Shown one piece after another: positions 1 to 8,844 of a stretch of 64,000 nt of DNA. Position 1 is the first letter of the stretch. Each line of letters starts with the position of its first letter. A model generated the notes under the pieces. The model was given only the letters and a program-made list of their open reading frames with translations. It was not told the origin of the DNA and searched no databases. The stretch spans positions 217,055-281,054 of the forward strand of contig NZ_LMEY01000006.1 of assembly GCF_001426665.1 (NCBI RefSeq), written 5' to 3'. Source of the stretch: Rhizobium sp. Root1334. Lineage in GTDB: Bacteria > Pseudomonadota > Alphaproteobacteria > Rhizobiales > Rhizobiaceae. Made by a program: the position numbers and the translations under genes.

Positions 1-1
1 C

Positions 2-1075
2 AATCCGACCATGGGCTTCAATGTGCTTGACGGGGTCGAGACGTCAGCACGACGAGAGGAGGACATCGTTGGCATCGCACATATGCTGTTGTCGGAAAGC
101 GGGCGCCCCGAGTCCTCGACCGGCTCCTACTTCCAGAACCAGGCTCACAATCTCCTGACCGGCCTGCTCGCCCATGTTATGCTGTCGCCAGAATATGGCG
201 GGCGGCGGAACTTGCGAAGCCTTCGACGAATCGTTTCCGAGCCAGAGCCTTCAGTGCTCGCCATGCTGCGCGACATTCAGGATAATTCGCAGTCGGCCTT
301 CATCCGCGAGACGCTTGGTGTTTTCACCAACATGACCGAGCAAACGTTTAGTGGTGTCTACTCGACGGCATCGAAGGATACACAATGGCTTTCGCTGGAC
401 AGTTACGCCGCGCTCGTCTGCGGCGATGCCTTTAAGTCCAGCGAGATCGTCACCGGCAACAAGGACGTGTTCCTCAATATCCCTGCATCGATCCTGCGCT
501 TTTATCCGGGTATTGGCCGCGTTATTATCGGCTCTCTCATCAATGCAGTGGTGCAGGCCGATGGCGGCTTCAAGCGTCGGGCGCTCTTCATGCTGGACGA
601 GGTCGACCTGCTTGGTTACATGCGTGTTTTGGAGGAAGCTCGTGATCGCGGCCGCAAATACGGCATCAGCCTGATGCTGATGTACCAATCGGTCGGGCAA
701 CTCGAACGGCACTTTGGGAAGGATGGAGCGACATCCTGGATCGACGGCTGCGCCTTCGCCTCCTATGCGGCCATCAAGGCGCTCGACACAGCCCGCAATG
801 TCTCGGCGCAATGCGGTGAGATGACGGTCGAGGTGCAGGGTCGTTCCCGTAACATTGGTTGGGATGCAAAGAACAGCGGCATGCGCAAATCCGAAAGCGT
901 CAACCTCCAGCGCCGGCCGCTGATCCTGCCACACGAAATTACCCAGTCTATGCGAAAGGACGAGCAGATCATTATCGTGCAGGGCCATAGCCCGATACGC
1001 TGCGGGCGGGCAATTTATTTCCGGCGTAAGGAAATGAGTGAGGCGGCGAAGGTCAATCGCTTCGTACGCAAGTGA
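2..1075 (+). CDS. traG: Conjugal transfer coupling protein, VirD4/TraG family (5' end outside window)
   Basis: This is the C-terminal part of a type IV coupling protein, the inner-membrane hexameric ATPase that links the relaxosome to the mating channel. The frame is open to the window edge, so the N-terminal membrane segments and the Walker A loop lie outside. Visible are the Walker B stretch LFMLDEVDLLG near residue 195 of the fragment, followed by the helicase-like motif GISLMLMYQSVGQL, and the typical C-terminal segment with RRPLILPHEI and QIIIVQGHSPIRCGR. It presumably serves the VirB apparatus encoded at 11-21 kb. No relaxase gene is visible. The assignment to the VirD4/TraG family is secure; whether it pairs with this VirB system is inference. 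Confidence 0.9.
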   Translation, partial: NPTMGFNVLDGVETSARREEDIVGIAHMLLSESGRPESSTGSYFQNQAHNLLTGLLAHVMLSPEYGGRRNLRSLRRIVSEPEPSVLAMLRDIQDNSQSAFIRETLGVFTNMTEQTFSGVYSTASKDTQWLSLDSYAALVCGDAFKSSEIVTGNKDVFLNIPASILRFYPGIGRVIIGSLINAVVQADGGFKRRALFMLDEVDLLGYMRVLEEARDRGRKYGISLMLMYQSVGQLERHFGKDGATSWIDGCAFASYAAIKALDTARNVSAQCGEMTVEVQGRSRNIGWDAKNSGMRKSESVNLQRRPLILPHEITQSMRKDEQIIIVQGHSPIRCGRAIYFRRKEMSEAAKVNRFVRK

Positions 1076-1338
1076 CTCATCGGTGCGCACTTCGGGGTCG
1101 CCGCGTGTGATAGGCGTTCCATCCGACGCGGCGATTGCACCGACGGCTTGTGCGCAACAGCCGGCCCAGTGAGACGGATACGAAAGCGATAGAGAAGAGG
1201 GGCAGCGACGCGCGTGTCTGTGTCCACATTCGTGGGTCTGCTTGTTCTGGCGTCGGGCAGACGAGTGGCTGATCTTTCGCCAGTCTTTCTGTCCGGTCGA
1301 TCCGGACAGAAGGACTACGGGATCGGAATGACTGCCGG

Positions 1339-1500
1339 TCACGGCAGCTCTCCGGGGTCTTGCGCAGCCAGTTCTGCGCGAATGAACCGAAGCTCAGTTT
1401 CGATCTGCTGCCGTTCATCCGGGTCGATGCAGGCGGATATCTCGGCGCGCAATTCTTCGATTTGACGTTCGAATTCAATCATCTGTTCGGTGGTCATCAT
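1339..1500 (-). CDS. Small hypothetical protein, probably coiled coil
   Basis: A protein of about 53 residues, rich in Glu, Arg, Ile and Leu with heptad-like spacing (EQMIEFERQIEELRAEIS), suggesting a short helical or coiled-coil protein. I chose the ATG at 1500 because a GGAG lies six bases upstream; an ATG two codons earlier and a longer frame to 1542 are alternatives. It lies alone between the coupling protein and the DUF736 gene. I do not recognise the family. Confidence 0.45.
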   Translation of the reverse strand: MMTTEQMIEFERQIEELRAEISACIDPDERQQIETELRFIRAELAAQDPGELP

Positions 1501-1977
1501 CGTCATCTCCGTGTTGATGTTAAAGATGCCGCCGGTGGCCATGAGGGGACCAAGGGGTCAAGGCTCGCGGAACGCGACCGGCGGAGCCGGCGTGCGGAGG
1601 AACCGATTTTTCCGGAGCGCAGTGAAACGCAGTGCAGGAAAAATTGGAGGGGCCGTGCGGCCTTGAGGCGTTGGTACCCTCATGGCAGACTCAGCCGAGC
1701 TGCGCAGACAGTCCCTGTCGTTTGGCACCCCAAAACCCGCAAACGGGTTCAATACCCGTTTGCGGGTTGGCGATGTGACGCGGCCGACCTCAGTTCGCGT
1801 GCCATCGCGCCAGATCGCGACGGCTTAACGGATATATTCGGCCTGCCGATGTGGCTGCGCGATGGGTTTGATTGACGGCCGACTTTACGGGCATTGAGGA
1901 CGCCCGGCATCCTTTAGGCCTTGTTTGCTGTTTCACTTCGGTGCCGGCCCCGTTTCCGGGACCGGCTGTCGTGTGGC
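1501..1977. other. Gene-free stretch with strong hairpin; possible transfer-origin region
   Basis: No convincing gene is seen. The stretch contains the perfect hairpin at 1734-1768. Its place next to the coupling protein gene makes an oriT-type function conceivable, but no nick-site consensus was recognised. Confidence 0.35.
1734..1768. repeat. Perfect 15-bp inverted repeat with 5-nt loop
   Basis: The left arm 1734-1748 (AACCCGCAAACGGGT) is an exact reverse complement of the right arm 1754-1768, with the loop TCAAT between. No T-run follows on either side, so a simple intrinsic terminator is unlikely. Similar structures occur at protein-binding sites and transfer origins; which applies here is not known. 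Confidence 0.8.
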
Positions 1978-2301
1978 TTAGGCCGGATTGTTCCAGAGGA
2001 TGACCTTGCGGTTCGGCTCACCTCCTGGCGCGGGTGCGACGTTGCCAAAGATGACGCCTATCTCCGGCGCCTCCAGCTTGACGGAGAGGTATTCCTCGCC
2101 GGTCTGGCGGGCGATGCGGTTCCAGCCCGCACCGATCTCGAAACCGGTCTTGCGGTGGATGACACGGTAGTCCGGGGCTTCCTCGCTCGCTTTGTTGGCG
2201 TTCGGGATGATGGCGATCGGGGCGTTGACCCGGATGGTGGCGAAGACGCCTTCGAGGCTGCCGTCTGTCTTCTGCGTCAGGGTTGCGATCGTGGTGGCCA
2301 T
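1978..2301 (-). CDS. DUF736 family plasmid protein
   Basis: A protein of 107 residues that matches the short DUF736 family common on alphaproteobacterial plasmids and integrative elements, usually near tra genes. The family pattern is visible: an N-terminal strand MATTIATLTQKTDGSLEG, the middle segment NAPIAIIPNANK, DYRVIHRKTGFEIGAGWNR, and a C-terminal YLSVKLEAPE. The ATG at 2301 is preceded by a GGAG ribosome-binding site, so the longer upstream frame was rejected. The molecular function of the family is unknown. Confidence 0.88.
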   Translation of the reverse strand: MATTIATLTQKTDGSLEGVFATIRVNAPIAIIPNANKASEEAPDYRVIHRKTGFEIGAGWNRIARQTGEEYLSVKLEAPEIGVIFGNVAPAPGGEPNRKVILWNNPA

Positions 2302-3012
2302 GTGACTTGCTCCTTCGGTTGCTCGGGACCATTCCCGATGGCGCCCGAAGAAGGGGCCGGGTGCCGACGTCACCGCAGCGCCAGCGAAGGGAAACCCCTT
2401 GCGGGTTGACGCTAATGGCGGCCGGTCCCTTAGAAAGGCGACATGGACAAGGGAATGATTTCGAGGCAGCCGCAAGCCGCAGACAGATCACATGGCCGTC
2501 GACGCGCTACCCGGCCACGGGGCCAGGAAAAGGACATTCGCGCCATCCAAGAAGGCCCCGCCCAACGCTCCGCCCACTGGCTTAACGGACGCACCCTCAC
2601 CGTCAGCTTTCAGCCGCGCACCGTGAAATCGCCGCTGCGCGCCTATCGGCAGCTTCAGAGAGCGGCATTGCGTCCCCGGCATTACAGGGCGATCACCTGC
2701 ATTCGACAGATCTCGATGCCCTACGCCCGGCATTCTCGACGCACAAGCCGCGCATCCTGATCCTCTACGACTCGCTTCGCGAAGTCTCGGCGTGGCGATG
2801 GTGGTTCTGCGGCGGGATGCGGACGAACTTCCTATCGAGTCAGCCCAAAGCATGGGTACCTCGCAACGATCCCAACCACTGTCGATGCTCGACGAACACC
2901 AACTTGACGATATCGGACTGACCCGGAAACAAGCATCTGAGGTCGACAAGAGGAGTATTGCTCGACAAAAGCCGTGAAGCGCCCAGGCATGGACAATACC
3001 TGTTGGTTGCAG
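2302..3012. other. About 700 bp without a recognisable gene
   Basis: Open frames on the plus strand (2443-2760 and a frame through 2689-2927) encode no sequence I recognise and have no good ribosome-binding site. The region may hold decayed DNA between the transfer-accessory genes and the arsenic module. Confidence 0.4.
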
Positions 3013-4257
3013 TCAATTTGACGGGCTCGGCGAAGCGACGAGGCTCCGCTTCGTCGCCATCGCCACCGCGACAAACGCCGCAACGCCGATCGAGCCGAGC
3101 GCGGCGCTCAAAACGAGCGACGCGCCTATGCCGAACTGCTCCATCGTCGCCGCGAAGGCAAACGGCGCAGCCGCGCCGGCGGCCAGTCGTGAGGCTGCCA
3201 TCTTGCCGGTGAGCGCACCGTATCCGTCCGAGCCGAACAGATAGAGCGGCAAGCTGCCCTGCGCGATGCTGTTGATGCCCGACCCAAGGCCCAGGCAAAT
3301 CGAGAAGGCGACCGCACCGGGGAGCCAGTTGCCGGACAGCGCCAAGATGACGACGCTCAGCACCATGAAGACCGCGGAGAGAACCGCAAGGCCGGGCGGC
3401 GCGAGCCGCGTGCCGAAGATCATGTTGATCAGGCGGCTAAGCACCTGCGCCGGGCCGAACAGCGAGCCGATGACGACGGCGGCGTTTCCGAATCCAAGCA
3501 CACCGAGCATCGGCACCATATGGGCGAGCATGGCTCCAAGCGTGAAGCCGAGCAGCGCAAATGCTGCCGAGACGGCAAGGACAGCGCCGCGGCGGCGCTC
3601 GAGAGGAATGGCCCCGACGACAGGCTCGCGCATCGGCCTCATTCCGCCAGCGGCCGCGACCTTTCCCTTTCGCACGATCCAGAGGTGGAACGGCATGCAA
3701 ACGAGAAGGTTAAGCCCGGCATAGACGAGGTAGATTTCCCGCCAGGACAGATACCCGAGCAGCGCCGTGGCAATCGGCCAAAAGATCGTTGAGGCGAATC
3801 CTGCGATCAGCGTAAGGTAGGTGATGCTCCGTGATGCGGATCGCGGATCGGCATCAACCAGCGCGGCAAAAGCGGCTTGGTACTGGACCATGCCGGACGA
3901 GATTTCCAGGAGAACAATGGCGAGCGCGAAGATCGCCACCGACGGCGACCAGGCGCATAGGATCAAGGTCAAGGCGGACAGCACCGAGCCAATCGCCATG
4001 ACAGTCGATGCCCCGATGCGATCCATCTGCCTGCCAATGTATGGTGCTGACAAACCGCCAACGAACAACGACGCCGAGAAGACCGCAAACACTTGCGCGA
4101 CGGTGATGCCAAGATCTGCTGCCATGCCGGGAGCAAGGATGCTGAAGCTGTAGTAGAGGGTGCCGTAGCCGATGATCTGGGTCAGGCCCAGCGCGGCGAC
4201 GATGCCGACAGGTACATTCGGATTACGCAACGACGTCGCCCTCGCTCCGATCAGCAT
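3013..4257 (-). CDS. Major facilitator superfamily exporter, probably for trivalent arsenicals (ArsK-like)
   Basis: A 414-residue MFS protein with about 12 hydrophobic segments and the loop motif YIGRQMDRIGA between the second and third segments. It starts 35 bases inside the 3' end of the arsR-like gene, so both are likely one transcript. MFS pumps of this kind paired with a Cys-rich ArsR are known in Agrobacterium as ArsK, which exports As(III), Sb(III) and methylated trivalent arsenicals. The export substrate is inferred from the partner regulator; the protein itself carries no diagnostic motif I can name. The start is uncertain because of the long overlap. Confidence 0.8.
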   Translation of the reverse strand: MLIGARATSLRNPNVPVGIVAALGLTQIIGYGTLYYSFSILAPGMAADLGITVAQVFAVFSASLFVGGLSAPYIGRQMDRIGASTVMAIGSVLSALTLILCAWSPSVAIFALAIVLLEISSGMVQYQAAFAALVDADPRSASRSITYLTLIAGFASTIFWPIATALLGYLSWREIYLVYAGLNLLVCMPFHLWIVRKGKVAAAGGMRPMREPVVGAIPLERRRGAVLAVSAAFALLGFTLGAMLAHMVPMLGVLGFGNAAVVIGSLFGPAQVLSRLINMIFGTRLAPPGLAVLSAVFMVLSVVILALSGNWLPGAVAFSICLGLGSGINSIAQGSLPLYLFGSDGYGALTGKMAASRLAAGAAAPFAFAATMEQFGIGASLVLSAALGSIGVAAFVAVAMATKRSLVASPSPSN

Positions 4258-4591
4258 CCGTCTTGCAGCAGCTATCGAACCGCTCCACGCCCTCTCGGAC
4301 CATCGGATGGCCGGCGCAGCAGTCCTCCATCAGGAATTTTACGAGATCGGCCAGCGCATCGTAGCTGGCGCTATAGACGATCGAGCGGGATTCTCGCCGC
4401 TGTGCGATCAGGCCCGAGCGCTCCAGTTCCTTTAGATGGAAGGATACATTCGAGGGCGAGACGCCCATGCGTTCGGCTATCAGGCCGGCGGCCAGCCCGT
4501 CCGGTCCGGCGACAACCAGTGTGCGGACGATGGCGAGGCGCGTTTCCTGCGATAGAGCTGCGAATGACGTGAGGGCTCGACGCTCGTCCAT
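4223..4591 (-). CDS. arsR: ArsR/SmtB family metalloregulator
   Basis: A 122-residue winged-helix repressor. The DNA-recognition region is GVSPSNVSFHLKELERSGLI (about residues 43-62). Two Cys pairs sit near the C terminus, MEDCCAGHP and RFDSCC, as in the rhizobial/Agrobacterium type of arsenite sensor where C-terminal cysteines bind As(III). It would repress its own operon and release DNA on binding arsenite. The upstream sequence contains a TTCAAT-C-ATTGAA palindrome and a further TTCAAT half-site. It is followed by the overlapping MFS exporter gene and is divergent from a DUF6428-like fragment. Confidence 0.9.
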   Translation of the reverse strand: MDERRALTSFAALSQETRLAIVRTLVVAGPDGLAAGLIAERMGVSPSNVSFHLKELERSGLIAQRRESRSIVYSASYDALADLVKFLMEDCCAGHPMVREGVERFDSCCKTDADRSEGDVVA

Positions 4592-4593
4592 AC

Positions 4594-4617
4594 TTCAATA
4601 ATCCTTCAATCATTGAA
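4594..4617. promoter_or_regulatory. Probable ArsR operator
   Basis: The palindrome TTCAATCATTGAA at 4605-4617 has perfect 6-bp arms, and a half-site TTCAAT lies at 4594-4599, eleven bases away. It sits just upstream of the arsR start and of the divergent DUF6428-like gene, the usual position for ArsR binding. Confidence 0.65.
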
Positions 4618-4634
4618 TAATATGAGTAACGCAC

Positions 4635-4904
4635 ATGAACATAATCGACAAGGCCGTTTCCGGCGATATCACGCTTGGCCAGCTTCTCGACGGTCTTGCG
4701 GCTGCGCCGGAGGCGCCGCTTGTGTTTCTCTACGAAGGGCAGCCGGTGAAGGCGGGCTATTACGTCACCGAATGCCCCCTCCAGATCCGGGCGCCCTCGG
4801 CATCGCCGACTTCGACGATGCGCGTCACGATGCTGCGAAGATCTTTGGCGCCGGATCGCGCTGACCTTGTTCGAAAAACGGAAGCAGCTCACTGGCAGCT
4901 TTAA
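4635..4904 (+). pseudogene. DUF6428-like protein with aberrant C terminus
   Basis: The first 48 or so residues (ITLGQLLDGLAAAPEAPLVF, then VKAGYYVTE) resemble the N-terminal half of DUF6428 proteins, small proteins often found in arsenic resistance operons of alphaproteobacteria. After the CPLQIRAP segment the sequence no longer resembles the family, and the second half of the usual domain is absent. I read it as a truncated or rearranged gene transcribed divergently from arsR. The function of the family is unknown. Confidence 0.5.
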
Positions 4905-5224
4905 GTATGAGAACGCGCGTTCTCGCGCAGCTCAGGGAAACAAGTGATCTTCAGCCGTCGGTTCCGCAGGAGTTGAGGTAATGTTGATGGGACACCTTTA
5001 TCGGAGAGCGAGAGATGGCCCAGCCTGCCCAGGCACTCTCAGAGCCTCGCCAGACCAGCCCTTTCCGACGCCTCTTTCACTCTGCGTGCGCCGAAGGTTT
5101 AGTTGCAGCGTATGATTCGATATACTATCCTATTTGCTTCAGTATAGAGGTTGTGGTTTTCGAAACCGGTGACCGGCTCTCATTAGCGCCCAAGCCGAGC
5201 CGTAATGGCGGCAGGAGACAAAAT

Positions 5225-6409
5225 ATGCGGCAGTTTGCGATAGGCGATTGGACATTCGAGGAAGACGCGGCCGAGCTTCAGACAGCGCTGCAGGACGCCT
5301 ATGAACGAAAGCTTCGCGCCTATTGCAGGTGCCGGGTACCATCAGTGCCGATGTATATCGCGCGACTTGACGGGCAACTTCTGATCAAGCGAATGCCGCT
5401 CTCGGGACGTGACCACGACCCTGCCTGCCCATCCCACGAGCCTCCTTATGATCTATCGGGACTCGGCCCGCTGATCGGAAATGCTATCCAGATCGACGAA
5501 GCGTCCGGCTCCGCCGTGCTGAAACTTGATTTCTCTCTCTCGAAGCGAGGCCCACGCACAGCCGCGGCGTCTCTGGGCGAGACCTCCGAAACGGTGCGCA
5601 ACGAGACGAAGAAACTATCGTTACTAGGAATGCTGCATTATCTGTGGGACGTGGGGGAACTGACGGAGTGGACATCGCTCTGGGCCCGGAAACGTGGATG
5701 GGGTCGGGTCCGCAGCAGTCTGATGAATGCCGCGCGCCAGATGACCGTCCGTGGCGGATCCCTCAGTGATGTTCTTTTCGTGCCGGAGATTTTCCGCCAG
5801 GATGACAAGGACCGCATCGAGGCCCAAAGGGCAGCAGCTTTGGCGGGCGCGCAGAGTGCGGGTTCGGGGCCAAGGAAACTCATGGTCGCCGTAGCGGAAG
5901 TCAAGGAGTTCGCCGCCGCGCGTGATGGACACAAGATTGTCGTCCGTCACCTCCCCTTTCCGTTCATGGTCGAGCAGTCCACATGGAAGCGACTGAACGA
6001 AAGGTACCATACGGAGCTCGATCTGTGGCGATCAGATGAAACACTCCATCTCATTTTAATCACCACGTTCGGATTATCCGGGGCGGGGATTGCATCGGTT
6101 GATCAAGTCGCAATGATGGTGGTGAATGAGAACTGGATTCCTTTCGAAAGCGTCCATGAGCAGCGTCTTCTTGCCAGGCTGTCGGGATTGAACCGCAAGA
6201 GCGTTAAAGGCTTGCGTTTCAACCTACCCCGCGAACAGCCGATCGCTACAGTGACCTTGCCACATCCCGCAGCGGTTGCGATGTTCGTGGTCCCAGCCGG
6301 GGCAGATGCAGACTACGAAAAGGCATTGACCGATATGATCGAAGCGAGAGCCGAGATGAGACCATGGATATGGCGGGTTGGGGACGGAGACATGCCGCAG
6401 CTGCCCTGA
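5225..6409 (+). CDS. DUF1173 family protein
   Basis: A protein of about 394 residues belonging to DUF1173, a family found on rhizobial plasmids. Family features seen are the N-terminal Cys/His segment (CRCRVPSVPMYIARL, then HDPACPSHEPP), the middle LLGMLHYLWDVGELTEW, and the C-terminal LILITTFGLSGAG. The CxC and C-x2-H residues suggest a metal-binding N-terminal domain. I preferred the ATG at 5225, which has a GGAG nine bases upstream, over the longer frame from 5015. No biochemical role is established. It stands alone, facing away from the arsenic genes. Confidence 0.85.
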   Translation: MRQFAIGDWTFEEDAAELQTALQDAYERKLRAYCRCRVPSVPMYIARLDGQLLIKRMPLSGRDHDPACPSHEPPYDLSGLGPLIGNAIQIDEASGSAVLKLDFSLSKRGPRTAAASLGETSETVRNETKKLSLLGMLHYLWDVGELTEWTSLWARKRGWGRVRSSLMNAARQMTVRGGSLSDVLFVPEIFRQDDKDRIEAQRAAALAGAQSAGSGPRKLMVAVAEVKEFAAARDGHKIVVRHLPFPFMVEQSTWKRLNERYHTELDLWRSDETLHLILITTFGLSGAGIASVDQVAMMVVNENWIPFESVHEQRLLARLSGLNRKSVKGLRFNLPREQPIATVTLPHPAAVAMFVVPAGADADYEKALTDMIEARAEMRPWIWRVGDGDMPQLP

Positions 6410-6759
6410 GGACGTTCCACCCCCATCAGCCCGGCCAAATGAGAGAATCCAGCGTTTTCATAGGACGATTGCGAAGGCCATTACCAGCGCTCACCCGCTA
6501 ACCCGTGCCTTCGGCATTTGTTTGGAAATTTACGATGGCGACGGGGTCGCCGGCGCTATCGTGCGGAAGGCAAGATGCAATCGGAAGATTGCCCGCGCTC
6601 GCCACATAGGCAAGGGTCTCGCCGAAGCCTGCGCCGAAGACAGCGCAAACGTCTCCATCCGTTCATTGCATAGGCCACACGGCCCTAAACATTTCAGGAT
6701 CGTTTAGCGGGGTGGTGCGACCGGCCAACGGCTACGACGAGCAAAGAAGGCAGGGACGA
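6410..6759. other. Gene-free stretch
   Basis: About 350 bp between the DUF1173 gene and the DUF932 remnant. Nothing recognisable was found on either strand. Confidence 0.4.
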
Positions 6760-7239
6760 TCACCCGGCACTTTCGAGAAGCCTCTTCGCTTTACCCTCCA
6801 ACGTGAGACGGGTGTCCTGAGTGGTCTTGGTTCGCGCAAGCGCCGTAATCCCCTGCACGAAGTCGAAGATTGATTCGGGCGGCCGCCCCTCCTCGGCCAG
6901 CACCGTCTCGAGAACCTTGCCGGTCTCACCCTTTGAGAAGCCGCTCCGGCGAAGGAACGTTTCACGGTCTTCGTCCTTGCGGGCGACGATGCGCGCGCGG
7001 GCGGCCTTGATGCCTGCAACGAAGAGAGCGGGCGAAGAGTTGGCAAAGCTGGTCAGCGCGGGTGCCGCTTCGTGCGCGAAGCGCTGGGCGGCGAACCTGG
7101 AATGCCGGATGGTGATTTCCTCGAAGTTTTCCGTACCCAGAGGTTGCGATTGGCGCAAACGGCGCGAAGATAGAAGGAAGATTTGCGATAGCTCCGGCCA
7201 CCGAGATTTGCCGAACCTGAGCAACAACGCTAAATCCAA
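6760..7239 (-). pseudogene. C-terminal remnant of a DUF932 (phage/plasmid-like) gene
   Basis: Translation gives a segment that matches the C-terminal part of DUF932 proteins: NFEEITIRHSRFAAQRFAHE, then IFDFVQGITALARTKTTQDT and the ending LTLEGKAKRLLE. Full proteins are usually over 250 residues and have an N-terminal domain missing here. The first 30 or so residues of the open frame look unrelated, so the 5' boundary of homology is near 7140. It is most likely a deletion remnant, with the Nudix gene now abutting the break. Confidence 0.6.
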
Positions 7240-7242
7240 GCG

Positions 7243-7698
7243 ATGATGGCAAAGATCAAGAAATCCGATGCCACAATTAAGCTAGCTCTTCGACTGCAAG
7301 TCGGAGCGCTGCCCTACCGTATTGCGGTGTCAGGTGCCGTTGAAATTCTGGTGATCACATCGTGCGACACCGGTCGCTTTATCATACCGAAGGGCCGGCC
7401 AAAGAAAAGCTACAAGAAGCAGGAAGCGGCCGCCATAGAAGCCTATGAGGAGGCGGGGGTCGCCGGCAAAGTAAGCAAAAAGCCAGTCGGCACCTATACC
7501 TATTGGAAGCGTGGAGTGGGGGAATTCGAACGGCTTCGGGTGGTTGTCTACCCGCTCCAGATCACTAAGCAACGCGCGGATTGGCCCGAGAAAGGGCAAC
7601 GAAAAAAGGCGTGGCTGTCGGTTGAAGATGCGGCACTGCTTGTTGATGAGCCCGAACTTGCGTCTCTCATTTACGGCTTCTCAGGCGTTCCCCATTGA
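7243..7698 (+). CDS. Nudix hydrolase domain protein with altered Nudix box
   Basis: A 151-residue protein with a single Nudix fold, resembling the diphosphoinositol-polyphosphate type (FIIPKGRP near residue 49). The Nudix box spans the Gly of PKGRP to the Gly of YEEAGV. The Glu residues of the EAYEEAGV core that bind the metal are present, but the first conserved Glu is Tyr and the conserved Arg before them is Ile. Activity may be altered or aimed at a different nucleoside-diphosphate-linked substrate. It begins at the DUF932 remnant border and has no operon partner. Two adjacent ATG codons could serve as start. Confidence 0.8.
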   Translation: MMAKIKKSDATIKLALRLQVGALPYRIAVSGAVEILVITSCDTGRFIIPKGRPKKSYKKQEAAAIEAYEEAGVAGKVSKKPVGTYTYWKRGVGEFERLRVVVYPLQITKQRADWPEKGQRKKAWLSVEDAALLVDEPELASLIYGFSGVPH

Positions 7699-7920
7699 CG
7701 GCCAGCGGTTTTACGCTGGCGCAGCGACCTCATCAGCCCGATCTTGCAACCTGCGGATCGGTGAAGACGATGGCGGGCACGGCGCTATTGTCATAGCGCC
7801 GGCTATTGTCGTTGAGGGTGTTCTGGGCCGCGAGTTCAGCGGGCGGCGACACGTTCCCGATTGCGCGCTGAGCGAAACGCTGTTCCCGAGCGACCGTCTA
7901 CTGATCGGGTTGAGGGGCGC

Positions 7921-8844
7921 CTATGCGGCACCCCGAACCTCATGCTGGAGACCAGCGGTCTGCTGCGCGTGCATCCAGTCGGCAATCTGCTGCGCCTTGC
8001 TCGCGGCGGTGAAGATGGCGCGCGGGTCGGAACGCAGCACCTCCAGCCAGGAGGCGATGTAGCGGGCATGGTCGGGTCGCGGCTCGACGCTGAGATTGAG
8101 ATCAGCGCAGATCATTACGCTCAAGAGCTCGACCGTGCATTCCTCCATCGCGTAGGCGGCCGAACCGAACCGTCCGGAAAGATCGCGGTCGAGGCGATGC
8201 TTGGCGCCGGAAGCGTGGCCGCATTCATGGAGCAGCACGGCGTAGTAGGCGACCGCGTCGCGGAAGCAAGCAAACTCCGGTATCTGCACATGGTCGGTAG
8301 ATGGGCGGTAGTAGGCCTGTGATCCGCCGTGGCGGATGTCGATACCAAGGGCCGCGCAGAAGCGTTCGGCCTGCTCGATCCGCTCGACCTCGGACAGCGC
8401 TGGCGTCTCCGCCGGCGTGTAGCCGTCAACCTGGGCGCAATTGAATAAGGTGTAGCCGCGGGCGAACATACGGCGGGCGGGCTCGTCACGATCCTCGTCG
8501 CCGTGTTGGGCATCCACCACGTCACGATCGGTAGTCTTCCAGAACACGACCAGATGGCCGCGTTCGCCCTTGCGAACCTGGGCGCCGAGCACCTGCCATT
8601 GGCGGTAGGTGCCCCAAATGCCGGCAGGATAGCCGGCAGCGTGCGCAGCAACCCAGAGTGAGAGGATGTTGACGCCGCGATAAGCCTTGTTTGAGGCGAC
8701 GTTGACGGGCGTGGTGATGGTCGATCCGTCGTGGTGCCAGGGCATGCGGTAGTCACCAGCGCCGGCTTCGATGGCGGCGATGATCTGGCTGGTGACGCGC
8801 TCGTAGATATCGGTCGGGATCTCGCGGTTGCGATCTGTGGTCAT
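7921..8844 (-). CDS. ardC: ArdC-type antirestriction protein
   Basis: A 307-residue protein with the two-part ArdC layout. An N-terminal single-strand DNA-binding domain (residues 1-130; DIYERVTSQIIAAIEAG, GVNILSLW, GIWGTYRQW, VRKGERG) is followed by a zinc metallopeptidase-like domain with LLHECGHASG near residue 210 and a downstream EE that could complete the zinc site. ArdC proteins protect incoming plasmid single strands from host restriction during conjugation. The ATG at 8844 has a perfect AAGGAGG upstream. That ribosome-binding site lies inside the long inverted repeat at 8845-9012, which suggests special control of expression. Confidence 0.92.
   Translation of the reverse strand: MTTDRNREIPTDIYERVTSQIIAAIEAGAGDYRMPWHHDGSTITTPVNVASNKAYRGVNILSLWVAAHAAGYPAGIWGTYRQWQVLGAQVRKGERGHLVVFWKTTDRDVVDAQHGDEDRDEPARRMFARGYTLFNCAQVDGYTPAETPALSEVERIEQAERFCAALGIDIRHGGSQAYYRPSTDHVQIPEFACFRDAVAYYAVLLHECGHASGAKHRLDRDLSGRFGSAAYAMEECTVELLSVMICADLNLSVEPRPDHARYIASWLEVLRSDPRAIFTAASKAQQIADWMHAQQTAGLQHEVRGAA

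Noticed and set aside
251..1342. A 363-codon minus-strand frame antisense to the coupling protein gene
   Set aside because: The plus strand encodes a clear VirD4/TraG protein; the antisense frame is Arg/His/Ala-rich with no family and is a high-GC shadow.
2443..2760. Plus-strand frame of 105 codons with LNGRTLTVSFQPRTVKSP
   Set aside because: No family recognised, no ribosome-binding site, and Arg-rich composition of a wrong frame. Left as an unexplained stretch.
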